Assembly (NCBI RefSeq): GCF_024362695.1 | Contig: NC_065404.1 | Coordinates: 5,124,604 to 5,188,603 of the forward strand | Reading direction: 5' to 3' | Length of the DNA stretch: 64,000 nt | Source of the DNA: Pectinophora gossypiella | Lineage: Eukaryota; Arthropoda; Insecta; Lepidoptera; Gelechiidae | Part shown: in pieces, positions 9,496-20,640 of the stretch | Layout: every line of letters begins with the position of its first letter | Position numbering within the stretch: position 1 is the stretch's first letter | The notes under the pieces: generated by a model | The model's input: only the letters and a program-made list of their open reading frames with translations | What the model was told of the DNA's origin: nothing | Databases searched by the model: none | Translations under genes and position numbers: made by a program

Positions 9496-9620
9496 GATAA
9501 GGGACCAAAAATGAACAAAATAACATAATCAGTCGTCACTTGAGTTACACAATAAGAGATAAGAAGCTCTCCCGAAATTCATATATACTTACTGCGGCAG
9601 TTTTCACACTCACAATATAT
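9496..9620 (+). promoter_or_regulatory. Promoter of GH1 gene C
   Basis: GATAAG at 9496-9501 and 9559-9564, TATATA at 9582-9587 and the initiator-like tcacactca near 9604 repeat the layout of the gene B promoter almost base for base. The ATG follows at 9652. Confidence 0.65.
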
Positions 9621-9651
9621 TTGTTTGTAGGGGCCGGCCAGTGACAGCAGT

Positions 9652-12600
9652 ATGTTACATACTAGCTTTATTATGTAAGTTTTATTTTATTTTATCAACT
9701 GTGTGATCTTATATCGTGTGGGTTGTCAGGTGGATTACCAACCCCATCAACCCTGGTGTCAGGGTTACTATTGAGCCGCCAAATGCCCCTGACATGGCTC
9801 AAGTAACGACTACTTACTTACATGAGTAAGTAGTAACCGGGACCAACAGCTTAACGTGCCTTCCGATACACGGATCATCTTACTTTCGGACAATCAGGTG
9901 ATCAGCCTGTAATGTCCTAATAAAACTGGGGGTCACAAAGTGATTTTTGTGATATGTCCCCACCGGGATTTGAACCCGGGACCTCCGGATCGTGAGCCCA
10001 ACGCGCAAACCACTGGACCACGGAAGCCATCATACAAAGCCGTCACGGAAAGTGTGTTGAAAATGACAGACATTAGTGCTGATTCCTGTACACACCATCT
10101 AATTGTATTTTTTTATTTTTTTTTTATGGCTCCACCACCTCATCTCATAAAGATAATAATATTTAACCATATCCCAAACCGTATTAAAAATATAGACAAA
10201 CCTACACTGCTTGACAGTAACCAAAACAGTTCCTTGTTCCATTTAAATTTTAATGACTGTTTGATATAATTTTGTTATTTAGTTTTACACGGGTAGTATT
10301 ATAAATAGCTGTGTTTTTGTTACGTAATATACTTAATATTATTAAGTATAAGGCACCTGATGTCGTGTTTTATATTGTCGTGTCCTTGCAGGGCGGCATA
10401 TGTACCCTTCTTACTATGCTCCACCTCTATCATGTTTGTGACATGCAATAAATTAATATGTTTACAGTGCGTTAGTGGGTCTGGTAGTGGCGACATCTTC
10501 CGCCAGTGTCCGAGATGAAGTCAGGAAGTTTCCGGAAGGATTTCTGTTCGGAGTTGCCACCGCTTCCTATCAAGTGGAAGGTGCCTGGGATGAAGATGGT
10601 ACTGTCAATTAGAGTATTTTAACACGTATGAATGATACCCATCATCACCCTAGCGTTATTCCGTTTTCATAAGATCCGCTTACCTAACCTGAAGATCTGA
10701 CAGATCCGGTTTTTTTTACAGAAGTGACAGCCTGTCTAACCTTCTAACCCGCGAAGGGAAAACCAACCCGGTACGGGTTAGGTTACCCGTATACCCATCC
10801 TTAATTAAAATATTATCAGAAAACATCATAATTATCATTTTAATACTAATAGTTATTCATTCTTTACCATCTATATACAGTCTTACAAACCATAGCATAT
10901 TAAAATAACGTAACTGTTTTAACAGGTAAAGCCGAAAGTATTTGGGATCATCTAACACATACGACACCTTGCGCAGTAAAAGACTGCTCAAACGCTGACA
11001 TTGCTGATGACTCCTATCATCAAATTGAACGTGATGTTGAAATGATGAGAGAATTGGGTGTTGACTTCTATAGAATCTCCATGTCTTGGCCAAGAATACT
11101 GCCCAATAGCTTTTCTAACGATATCAATGAAGCGGGAGTCAAATACTACGATAATTTATTCAATGAAATGCTCAAATATAATATTGAGCCGATGGTTTCG
11201 TTATATCACTGGGATCTGCCACAGAAACTTCAAGATGTTGGTGGATGGGCGAACCCAAACATAGTGGACTGGTTCGGTGACTACGCGCGCACCTCATTTG
11301 AGCTGTTTGGAGATAGAGTGAAGTCCTGGATTACTATTAATGAACCACAAATTGTGTGTATGAACGGGTATGGGGGTGTCAGTAAGGCTCCATTATTGAA
11401 TCAAAGCGGGACAGCAGATTACTTATGCACTAAAAATATTCTCATGGCTCATGCGAGAGCTTATCACATCTACAACGAGGAATTCAGAGCGTCACAAGGA
11501 GGGGAAATCGCAATCACTTTGAACGCTCGGTGGTACTACCCTGACAGTGAAGAACATGCAGCTGTGGCTGATGAAGCTAATGAATTTCATGTATGTATAA
11601 TCTAACTAATAACTTTGAGGTTGTGAGTGCATGGGGAGCTAGTAAAAGTTCTGCAAAGATCGTAAATCCATGCTATAATTTGTAAAAGAACACAGTTTAG
11701 CTCCTGATTCATTCAAAATCTCAAACTTCTGATCCTTCAGTAGGCAAACACATTCATCAGATGTGGAGTCTCAAATATTACCAATAACTATAGCGTTAAT
11801 GCAGTTGCTAATTATTTATTTTACAGTGGGGACTATTTGCACATCCTATATTTAGCGATGTCGGAGATTATCCAGCAATCGTAAAAGAAAACATTGCAGA
11901 AAAAAGCGCAGCTCAAGGGTATCCTAGGTCCAGATTACCAGAACTTACTCCTGAGGAAATTACATACCTGAAAGGATCCTCGGATTTCTTTGGATTAAAT
12001 CATTACTCTTCATATATAGTGTACAGGAACGAATCTACTAAAGACTATTATCCTTCTCCTTCCTATTGGGATGACAAGAATGTAATTATATATCAAAAGG
12101 ACGAATGGCGCATTGGGGAGTCAGACTTCACTATGGTAAAGTTATTTTTTACAAATATAATAACATACTCAAGTTAATCAAGAAAAATACAGCCTTGCGG
12201 AAAGTTTTAGTATCATAAACACGATGCATAATTATTACCTGACAGACAGCAGCAGTAACCGTCAGTAATAATGGAGAATACTACACCGACAAGAGCGTGG
12301 CTTTTAAATTAGTAATGATGACGCATTATTAATGACTGGTTTCCAACAAATCATCTGAAATTGACTTTATAAACAAAGATAAAAAAACACCTAATGCTTA
12401 GTATTCTTATACTTTATTTCCCTTATTACGTAATTTCGGTGGTGCAAATATTTATACTATCTATCGACTGTAATGTAACACGATGTAACAAAACGAGACA
12501 CTTTAAAAAGTTTAAATGCTCGTACATACAGGGTGTTAGTGACATCGTAACGAATACTGAGGGACATAATTCAGACCATGATTCTGAATTGATATCAAGT

Positions 12601-13986
12601 GGAATTTTCCGTAGCTAAATTCATGATTATTTTAAATATTTTGAGTTCCATACTTTTGCGACAGGGAATTCCACTTGATATCAACTCAGAATCATGGTCT
12701 GAATCATCCCTCGAAATTTTCGTTACGATGTCACTAACACCCTATATAACTTTACTTCCAGGCTGTCCCTAGAGGTTTTTACAGTCTGTTGACAAGCATA
12801 AGGGAGAAATACAATAATCCCCTAGTTTTAATCACTGAGAATGGGTTTGCGACGTACGGTGGCCTTGAGGACAATGATCGTGTCACGTACCTTAAGCAAT
12901 ATTTGGACGCGATGTTAGATGCCATTGAGGAAGGATCTAACATCGGAGCTTACACTGCGTGGAGTCTTATGGATAATTTCGAATGGCTAGAAGGATACAC
13001 GTAAGTATCACATGCTGTGTAATTAATAATATTTACACATTTTTGGATACAGGGTATTGGTGACGTCGTAACGAAAACTTTGATGGGTAATTCAGATCAT
13101 TATTCTATGTTGAACTGAAAATAATTTAAAAAAACACATGAATTTACTGAGAGGAAATTATTCTGTACGATGTCAGTATTCTGTACGATGTCACTAACAC
13201 TCTGTATATGAGTATGAGTAAGATTGACAGCAGAGTTGCGCGATAGAAGGGTAATATCTAAAACAGCACTGGACGCGGTTAGTGCGTTGTAAATTTTTGG
13301 TAAACAAGTAAGTAAATTAGTCGCATTTCGAGCGCTTTCATAAAAGGAGATTATAATATGGTGGCGTTTCGCGGGCGTTGGATTATTATAAGATATTTTG
13401 TCAGTCGCGAGTCGGTTGAATCGTTTAAAAGAGCCTATGAGCATTACACGTCAAAATACAGCGACACACGAAAAGCGACCAACAAAATATTTCAAATTAA
13501 ATGGACGGACGGAACGCGACTGAGTTATGTATGGGTATAACATAATCTGATGGCAAATGGGGAAATAAAATCTATACTTATAGTAAGCCATCCGATCCTG
13601 GTAGACCTATACTCGTTTACTAAAACTTTACAATGCCCGAACCGCGCCCACGCCCTAGAGTCTAGGGCCTAGACCAAGCCAGCAACGGATCCACGAGAGC
13701 TGTCGTCATCAATAATGACAGAAACACGTATTTAATGAAAAAATAAAACATGAATATATATTTTAAGAAACTTAAAATTAATTATTCTAAAAAGTATACT
13801 CAATTGCTTTTTCGTTTTAACAGCGAAAGATTTGGTCTGTACGAAGTGGACTATGAGGACCCAGCGCGCACGCGCACGCCGCGCAAGTCTGCGTTTGTGT
13901 ACAAGCAGATACTGCGCACACGCGAGCTCGACCCGCATTACGAGCCGCCACAAGGACAACTCATGACCATCGATGACGGACATTGA
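9652..13986 (+). CDS. GH1 beta-glucosidase/myrosinase-like gene C (6 exons, 509 aa)
   Basis: Exons: 9652-9674, 10468-10598, 10926-11590, 11827-12135, 12762-13000 and 13824-13986. Exons 3-6 have the same lengths as in gene B; exon 2 is six bases shorter (two residues less in the signal peptide, which starts MLHTSFIIALVG). It is a secreted GH1 enzyme with acid/base Glu191 (INEP) and nucleophile Glu402 (ITENG), plus YHWDLPQ, NHYS and FEW. No in-frame ATG occurs next to exon 2, which confirms that translation starts in the 23-nt exon. Compared with B, amino acid changes cluster just after the acid/base Glu (MNGYGGVSKAP against IYGYGGVRMAP), a region that lines the aglycone side of the pocket in this family. 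A substrate shift is possible but unproven. The 3' UTR carries a hairpin insertion. The neighbours B and D are on the same strand. Confidence 0.92.
9708..10030 (-). mobile_element. SINE S1 copy in intron 1 of gene C
   Basis: Nearly full-length tRNA-derived SINE in reverse orientation. Read on the - strand, its head has a B box (gggttcaaatcc) preceded by a decayed A-box region (agtggtttgcgcg). It is orthologous to the copy at 3751 in gene B and keeps the head part that copy lost. Confidence 0.88.
10640..10800 (-). mobile_element. SINE S2 fragment, intron 2 of gene C
   Basis: Same insertion as 5335-5470 in gene B, in reverse orientation (ccgcttacctaacctgaaga, gcctgtctaacc). Confidence 0.8.
12531..12742. 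mobile_element. Palindromic MITE M1, intron 4 of gene C
   Basis: Same element and site as 7218-7429 in gene B, with terminal inverted repeats GGGTGTTAGTGACATCGTAA. In a transcript the two halves would fold into a long hairpin inside the intron. Confidence 0.9.
13048..13202. mobile_element. Degraded M1 MITE, intron 5 of gene C
   Basis: The left end gggtattggtgacgtcgtaa and the right end gatgtcactaacactctg are still recognisable. Gene B keeps only the first 20 bases of this copy (about 7738-7760), followed by a deletion. Confidence 0.7.
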
Positions 13987-14009
13987 ACGAAATAACTAAA
14001 GCCATATGG

Positions 14010-14084
14010 TCGTAAGGCCCAAAGTCCTTTTAAAATCCAAATCCCATTGTTTAACTATTGTGTCTGGAAATCCGGGCCTTACGA
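14010..14084. mobile_element. 75-bp hairpin insertion (M7) in the 3' UTR of gene C
   Basis: TCGTAAGGCCC at 14010-14020 is exactly inverted at 14074-14084. Gene B lacks these bases between its stop codon and its poly(A) signal. The insertion moves the AATAAA of gene C to 14095-14100. It is a small inverted-repeat element of unknown family. Confidence 0.78.
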
Positions 14085-14094
14085 GGATAAGATA

Positions 14095-14100
14095 AATAAA
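14095..14100 (+). terminator. Poly(A) signal of GH1 gene C
   Basis: AATAAA follows directly after the M7 hairpin, 109 bases past the stop codon. Confidence 0.55.
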
Positions 14101-14484
14101 AACAGTACATTACAGAATCACAAAAATGTTTTTTTTTAGTTCCTATCATCAAAGACCGCATTCTATCCTGTTTAGAAACTTCCAAGACATTTTTATGACA
14201 ATTCTTTAAATTATCTAAAGATATAAATGCTGTGAAAACACGATAAAAATATAATTTAGTTTGAGATAATATACTTTTTAAGTAATCAATATTAAATTAA
14301 GATGACCATGTGGTCATTTTTATAGGCCTATGTGGGTCTTAGCTAAATTGCAATTGATTACAAAAAACGTCAGAGCAATCGAATAAAATATACTTTTGGG
14401 ATTAACATTTCACGTTATTTAACTCCATACAATTACATGTTATTCGATTACATTGTCTTTTTCATATTAATCATCTCCTCTCAC

Positions 14485-14700
14485 TTCGTGGCTGACTTTG
14501 CTAATCGGCGTATCTGTAATTTTTGCTAAAGTGATTTGCGTCTTATATTACATCATAAAATAGTGCTACCCGATAATCGACTGTATATCGATCTCTCTGT
14601 CGTTTGCGTCTTATTGAGAATTGCAAAGGGTGTGAATCAGTTTCGGCAAAAATTGCAGATACGTCAGTTCGCGACATCAGCGACGACTTGGAGCTAAACA
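14485..14700. mobile_element. Short hairpin element upstream of gene D
   Basis: GTATCTGTAATTTTTGC (14510-14526) is inverted at 14646-14662 with one mismatch. The matching region behind gene B (about 9035-9060) lacks this segment, so it is an insertion; the exact ends are uncertain. Confidence 0.55.
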
Positions 14701-14791
14701 TTGTTTAGGGTTCAAGTCCCATCGAGTTAGGCAGGCACGTCACGTACAATTGATTAGATTTCCTAATATTATATTATAAGTTTTGTCTTTA

Positions 14792-14973
14792 TTATTATTG
14801 CGTATGGCAGACAAAAATAAAATATCCTGCGTGGGTCATATATCTAGCTGAAGTTCCCCTAACCAAATCTCTGCCGCATCCGTCACACCATGCAGCTCGG
14901 CTATACCACCTGGGAACCGGTGCAGAGGGCACTCGTTCACTATGTGAGATATGGTTTGATCCGGGTGACCACA
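14792..14973 (-). mobile_element. LINE ORF2 tail inserted upstream of gene D
   Basis: Target duplication TTTGTCTTTA at 14782-14791 and 14974-14983. The dead D promoter upstream of gene C has the empty site (gtctttacaatctg near 9151). The - strand encodes CGHPDQTISHIVNECPL, a LINE Cys/His C-terminal knuckle, ends in AEIWLGELQLDI plus stop, and has an (AAT)n tail. Confidence 0.85.
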
Positions 14974-15014
14974 TTTGTCTTTACAATCTGCTGACTCAAG
15001 TATTGTACAAGTGT

Positions 15015-15110
15015 CTTATCGATGAGATATCTATAGATAGTTTTCTGCAAGCGTCTCCATCGATAAAAGAGGAACATTATATATACTGCTTATTTTAGAG
15101 ATTTCACGAG
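15015..15110 (+). promoter_or_regulatory. Promoter of GH1 gene D
   Basis: CTTATC (a reversed GATAAG) lies at 15015-15020 and a TATATATA box at 15078-15085, followed by the ATG at 15133. It differs from the B/C promoters, so D may be regulated differently. A relict of the same promoter is at 9140-9360. Confidence 0.6.
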
Positions 15111-15132
15111 TACGTCGAAATTATTCCACACG

Positions 15133-18100
15133 ATGTTACATAAAACTTATATAGTGTGAGTTCATATACGAGTATTACTTTAACTAAGGTTATTAAAATA
15201 CCAAAGGGCTTTTATATCAATTACATTTATTTTAATATTCCAGTGTTGTATTTTGCGTCGCATTATCATCTAGAAAATCTACTGGCAACACTAACCGGGA
15301 TGAGGTTAGAAAGTTCCCAGAAGGATTCATGTTTGGAACCGCCACCGCCTCCTACCAAGTGGAGGGAGCCTGGGATGAAGATGGTACGCAACGCATATCC
15401 TTATCTCTACTTATACATATAATTTGGTAATTCATAAACTTAATATCAAAATATCCCATTGGGATATAAGTTAATATATATTAAGAATGAACGATCACGA
15501 ATGACGGTTATAATAATTGGTGTCGTAGTAGATATTGGTGCTAATTCCTGTAAACACCATCTAATTTTAAGTTACATCTGTCATTTTCTTATCCGCCGAA
15601 AAGGAAAGAGACGGGTAATCGACAAGCATAAAATTTATGGAACACACGTCAATTTTAAGCACAAATCTAAAACAAGCACAAGTCTAAAAATTTTACACTG
15701 GCCAATAACCCGACAGAATTATGTTGAAAGCACACGTCAAACAGTTTGCATACCAGCGAGATACCTTTCTGATTCGCCCGGGTTATTCATTAATTTACTC
15801 ATTATTTCTAAAATTAAGAGCTGTCAATCATCCGTCTCTTTCCTTTTCGGTGGATAAGAAAATGACAGGTATAACTTAAAATAAAATTAGATGGCGTCTG
15901 CAGGAATTAGCAGCCTTTTTTTTTACTGACTTTTTTTAAATTTAAAAATAACAATAACAACAATATGAGCTTATCAGCAGAATTATTTTTGTAATTTACG
16001 CAAAACCATAATTTTAATTACCTATATTTAAACACAATTCCCAACGACAAGGAGACCCTAAGTAACGGGAAGCGGCTCAAGGAGACATAACTTTACACAA
16101 GCTCACGAACATATCCATCCATCTTGCGATGGATGTACCTCTGACTACCTTTTGATGAAGTAAGTACTCACGCTTCACCGCGCTTTCTGTTAGACCAATG
16201 TGATAAGTAGTGAGCTGTATCGCCATCTGTAATGGTCGAATCAACTGTGTTAGTGAAGAATGCACTTAAGATATACTGATTGATGATGATATTTTTCCGA
16301 CGTGATGAAATATTATTACTTACAGGAAAATCTGAAAATATATGGGACCACTTGACGCATACGGACCCCTGCGCGATAAAGGATTGCTCCAACGGAGACA
16401 TAGCCGATGACTCCTACCATCAAGTTGAACGTGACGTTCAAATGTTGAGAGAGCTGGGGGTCGACTTCTACAGATTTTCATTGTCATGGACAAGAATAAT
16501 GCCCACTAGCTTCCCTGACCAAATAAATCCTGCCGGAGTCAGCTATTATAACAGACTAATTGACGAAATGCTCAAATACAATATACAGCCTATGATAACT
16601 CTGTACCACTGGGACCTACCACAGAAACTACAGGAGATGGGCGGATGGACTAACCCGTATATAGTCGACTGGTTTGCAGACTATGCTCGCACTGCGTTCA
16701 GTTTATTCGGAGATAGAGTGAAGATATGGAACACAATGAACGAGCCAAACGCCATATGCTACTTGAGTTATGGTACAAGCTCTATGGCACCGAGATTGAA
16801 CATTCCAGGAGTAGCCGAATACATATGCGCTAAGAACCTGCTCCTTGCACATGCTAAAGCGTATCATATTTACAATAACGAATTCAAACCTATTAACGGA
16901 GGAGAAATCGGTATAGTTTTCGACGTTTTGTGGTACGAACCTGCTACAGAGAACGATACAGAAGCTGCGATGGATTTGCAATACTTCACAGTAAGTAACA
17001 TTAAATTAAACCGTGGTTTCCATGGTTACGACCCGCCGATTTGCTTTTAGACTACACGACCTGATCAGGAAACGGGAGTTGGCGGGGAGTAACTGTGGCA
17101 ACCATCGTGACCTTGACGCAGCCTGTCAATGAATAATTGATGTGTGTGATGTGATGATGTGTGTGAATGATTATTATAGCTAATAATCATTGGTTGATGT
17201 ACAATCGCCATAGCCGAAATTGGTTAAGAAAAATAATAATATCAATGTCAAACTCTATTTATTTTAGTGGCAACAGTACGCACACCCAATATTCTCAGAA
17301 ACTGGAGACTACCCTGCTCGCATGAAAGAAAAAATTGCTGCTAAGAGCACTGCTCAAGGGTTCCTCAGATCCAGACAGCCACAGTTCACCCCTGAAGAGA
17401 TAGACTACGTACGAGGAACCTCAGATTTCTTCGGTTTGAACCACTACAGCACCGCCTATGTGTACAGAAACGAGTCTGTTTACGGCTACCATGACTCCCC
17501 TTCATTTTACGACGACGTGGAAGTTATAAGGTATCAAACGGACGAGTATGTTCTTGGAGATTCTACCTTTACAAAGGTAAATGAAGATAAAGTGTAAACT
17601 TTGCATTGTTATTTTTTGATGGTATTGCATTTTCACTAAGTCATTAAGAACACTGTACAATTTTCACGAATTTCATTATACATATATATTTCTCAACTAC
17701 TTAATTAAATATTGACAATCGCTACAACCGGGTTTGAGTATTTTTAAATTTTGGGTCAAAAAAATTATAGTAAGTATGGAACATTAAAATTTAACTCGTT
17801 GATGTCTTTTGTGTGAAGGAAGCCTTTATTAGTGTTAGTAGGATACATGAAGCCGTTATATGTAATTATAATGAAAATAGTAAGGGGCCTTTTGCGGCTC
17901 CATAGTAACCCGCTTGTTGAGGTTGGTACTCCACTTCACTACCCACACGATAGAAGATTAAAATAGTATTCGATTCTAATTTTCACTTCAGAATTTCGAT
18001 TTTAACATTGTATTCAACAAAATATTATTTCATACTTTTTAAGTCAGACTTAGAAATAGGTTATTAAGTACTTTTAAGGTTTTTTTAAGTTAAATTACTT

Positions 18101-19044
18101 TTTATTAGGTATTTGTTTTGCTTCAAAACGAATACATTCAAAATACTTTTCAGTGATACTTACTGAAACTTACCAACTTGTACATTATCATAGTATGCAA
18201 ATAATGAATATTCTATATTTTTCCAGGTAGTGCCCTGGGGTTTCTACAGATTACTCATGAAAATTCGAGATGTATACAACAACCCCAAGGTGTATATAAC
18301 AGAGAACGGGTTTGCGACACTGGGCGGGTTGGATGACGACGCCCGCATCGCCTACTACAGGTTGTACCTCGACGCGATGCTGGATGCCATTGAGGAGGGG
18401 TGCGACATCAGAGCCTACACAGCCTGGAGTCTCATGGACAACTTCGAATGGATGCAAGGATACGTGTAAGTTTCCATAATCTATATATACTGCGAGTTAG
18501 TGACATCGTAACGAATACTGAAGGGAATGATGGTTCAAACCATGATTCTGAGTTAATATCAAGTGGAATTTTCCATCGCAAAATTGTTTTTTTTTTTTAG
18601 TTTTTTTAAATTATTTTCAATTCTATACTTTTGCGATGGAAAATTCCTACCGGGTGAGAGCCTTCAGCGCTCCCCATTTGTCCGGCCAAGTAGTTAATGC
18701 CATCTGCGGCAAATCTACAATAAGTCACGTCAAAAAAAAAAAAGATGGAAAATTCCACTTAATATTTACTCAGAATAATGAGCTGAATCATCCCTCTCAG
18801 TATTCGTTATGATGTCACTTACACCCCATATGTGTTATTCTTTGTACAAATAATTAAAAATTAAATAATATCTTACCTAAATTTCTGCAGTGAGCGGTTT
18901 GGTCTGTACGAAGTGGATTACGAGGACCCGGTGCGCACGCGCACGCCGCGCAAGTCCGCGTTCGTATACAAACAGATGCTGCGCACGCGCGAGCTCGACC
19001 CGCACTACGAGCCGCCATCGTTGGTCCCGGTTACTACCGACTGA
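15133..19044 (+). CDS. GH1 beta-glucosidase/myrosinase-like gene D with SINE-derived C-terminus (6 exons, 509 aa)
   Basis: Exons: 15133-15155, 15244-15383, 16326-16990, 17268-17576, 18227-18465 and 18891-19044. The first exon is again 23 nt (MLHKTYI plus two bases). Exons 3-5 have exactly the lengths seen in B and C (665, 309, 239). A hydrophobic leader (VVVFCVALSS) is followed by RDEVRKFPEGFMFGTATASY. Catalytic residues are acid/base Glu194 (MNEP) and nucleophile Glu405 (ITENG); YHWDLPQ, FFGLNHYS and MDNFEWMQGY are intact. D is clearly more diverged than B from C, so it is an older paralogue. The last exon follows the family up to YEPP and then switches to SLVPVTTD and a stop, which come from an inserted SINE; the usual QGQLMTIDDGH end is lost. 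As this tail follows the barrel, the enzyme may still be active. Probably secreted; substrate unknown. Confidence 0.9.
15536..15911. mobile_element. MITE M2, intron 2 of gene D
   Basis: Left end ggtgctaattcctgtaaaca and right end tctgcaggaattagcagcc are inverted versions of each other, with long inner arms (cattttcttatccgccgaaa and its complement). About 375 bp; other copies are at 24959 and 28203. Confidence 0.85.
17890..17962 (+). mobile_element. SINE S1 3' fragment, intron 4 of gene D
   Basis: Contains gcggctccatagtaaccc and ttgaggttggtactccac, ending cccacacgatagaag: the 3' part of S1 in sense orientation. Confidence 0.7.
18490..18827. mobile_element. M1 MITE split by an S3 retroposon, intron 5 of gene D
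   Basis: Left arm gagttagtgacatcgtaacg and right arm gatgtcacttacacccc frame the element. Inside the loop side lies an S3 insertion at 18648-18743. This M1 copy is in a different intron from those in B and C, so it is an independent insertion. Confidence 0.85.
18648..18743 (+). mobile_element. S3 retroposon with 13-bp target duplication
   Basis: GATGGAAAATTCC is duplicated at 18635-18647 and 18744-18756. The insert ends cacgtc plus a run of 12 A, which fixes the orientation of the S3 family. The target is the M1 MITE. Confidence 0.9.
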
Positions 19045-19161
19045 CGTAAGTACGTCGTCGTTACATGAGCCATGTCAGGGGCCGTCGGCGGCTCAATAAT
19101 AACCCTGACATCAGGGTTTATGAGGTTGGTGATCCACACCACAACCCACACGATAGAAGAA
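19019..19161 (+). mobile_element. SINE S1 fragment fused to the coding end of gene D
   Basis: ttggtcccggttactac at 19021, then catgagccatgtcagg, gcggctcaataataaccctg, and the 3' end cccacacgatagaaga: S1 in sense orientation without its tRNA head. The first 24 bases are read as the last codons and stop of gene D. Confidence 0.88.
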
Positions 19162-20390
19162 AATCTGAGCAACAAACGAGTTTTGGGACCTTCCACCACG
19201 GCGATCACTTTATACGACGTTGTGCTCAGCTAAAAGCCAATTCCTCAGACATTTCTTCGAGATAACGAATGTACTTCTTACAAGTAATAATATTTCGAAT
19301 ACACATCAAGCGTATATTCCGAGAGCCACCCTTCTATCTTTTGTGTCGCAGGGAAACGCGGCAAATCACATTAGGACGACGGTCGGCTATTTACCCAAAA
19401 TGACAAGTAGCATTATAACGGTTAAAAGGTTAAAATGGTGTTATTGGAAAATGTAACCTTGGGATACGCGGAGGTTAAAGAAAATTTGAGCTTCACAAAC
19501 CTTAGTAACAATGTGAGACGAGAGAATATACACTGCAATGAGAATGATTTAGATTTGCTGATACTTCTTCCCTTTAAGCCTGGGTTTGGTACTCCGTAAT
19601 AGGCTATTTGACAACCAAGTCAAATGAGATACTTTTTACAAAACATCAAAACGAAATTTTTCTTCGGAATTTGTATAGAAATATGCACTGTGACGTCATC
19701 AATAAAAGCGGTCAAACGTCGTACTCATTGTTACTTAATTCATAAATAAATAATAATAATATTCTATTTCTCTTTTGTTTTGTATTTTGTTTTTTTCCTG
19801 TTTGTGCAATAAAGTATTTGTTATGTTTGTTATGTTATAAAATTCGAAATAAGTCGAAAAGTAAAATGAGATTGCTTTTTGGTCATCTTAGACTGGCTTC
19901 TATTTCTAAATTGGCATTTTATAATTTATCTTTGTCCCAGACAAAAAGCCAATTTAGATAGATTTGATCGACTATATTACCTAAGTAGAATATTTCGAGC
20001 CTACGCAAAAATAGTATTGCTGTCACTAAGTACATTCAGAAATCTTTAAAACTATCAATTGTTGCACTAACATTTCAATTTTAGAACGTGTTAACGACAT
20101 GTATAAATATAACAAGAGTGCAAATGGGGAGTGAACGTCAATAGATCCAATTCAGCAAAAAAAATAGTCCCTAGACGGCACAGCAAAGTAATCTCTTTGC
20201 TAAATAAAAATGCATGGAATAGTTTAAACATGCAGCCATTTAAATGACAGAATAATACTAAGCAGCCACTTACTGAATCCATTTGGAGACTCAAAAGTCA
20301 ACGTAGATGAAAAATAAATGAATAAATAAATAAATAAAAATGTTGTTTGAAATCTAGGGCAATATTAAATCGACAGAATTTCCTTGTATC
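19162..20390. other. Gene-free stretch behind the GH1 array
   Basis: AT-rich DNA without a convincing reading frame. AATAAA at 19701-19706 may serve gene D. A LINE-like tail (gtgcaataaagtatttgtta) lies near 19803. A repeat near 19600-19735 (aagtcaaatgagatac, tgacgtcatc) resembles 38255-38360, 40810-40920 and, reversed, 51720-51810. Confidence 0.5.
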
Positions 20391-20396
20391 AACTTT

Positions 20397-20640
20397 TTTA
20401 TTTTCTTTTTTGACGTGACTTATTGTAGATTTGCCGCAGATGGTATTAACTGCTTGGCCGGACAAATGGGGAGCGCTGAGGGCTCTCACCCGGTACAAAA
20501 TTTAAGACAACAGGCCTGAGGGTGCCCAGTTGGGCGCGAACCTTAGTTCAGGGCGTCATCTGAGAGGAAGAATATTTGAAAGAATTAATCGACCCTAGTG
20601 GGTCGATAGGGATAAGCGCTGAATGAAGGACTTAAACTAA
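20397..20640 (-). mobile_element. S3 retroposon, long copy
   Basis: Starts with the inverted tail (tttttgacgtgacttattg), then gccgcagatggtattaactg, gacaaatggggagcgctgag, and extends to gggtcgatagggataagcgc. One of the two longest copies here; compare 26178-26440. Confidence 0.8.

Larger units (their letters stand above)
9403..15214 (+). repeat. Tandem duplication unit 2 (gene C plus live D promoter)
   Basis: Second copy of the unit at 3466-9408: gene C promoter, six exons, 3' flank, then promoter and exon 1 of gene D and the first part of D intron 1. Differences from unit 1 are mostly transposon insertions. Confidence 0.8.

Noticed and set aside
10660..10740. Free-standing tRNA genes suggested by B-box-like words near the SINEs
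   Set aside because: The words (gggattcgaaccc type) always sit in SINE heads with SINE bodies attached. No complete cloverleaf was seen.
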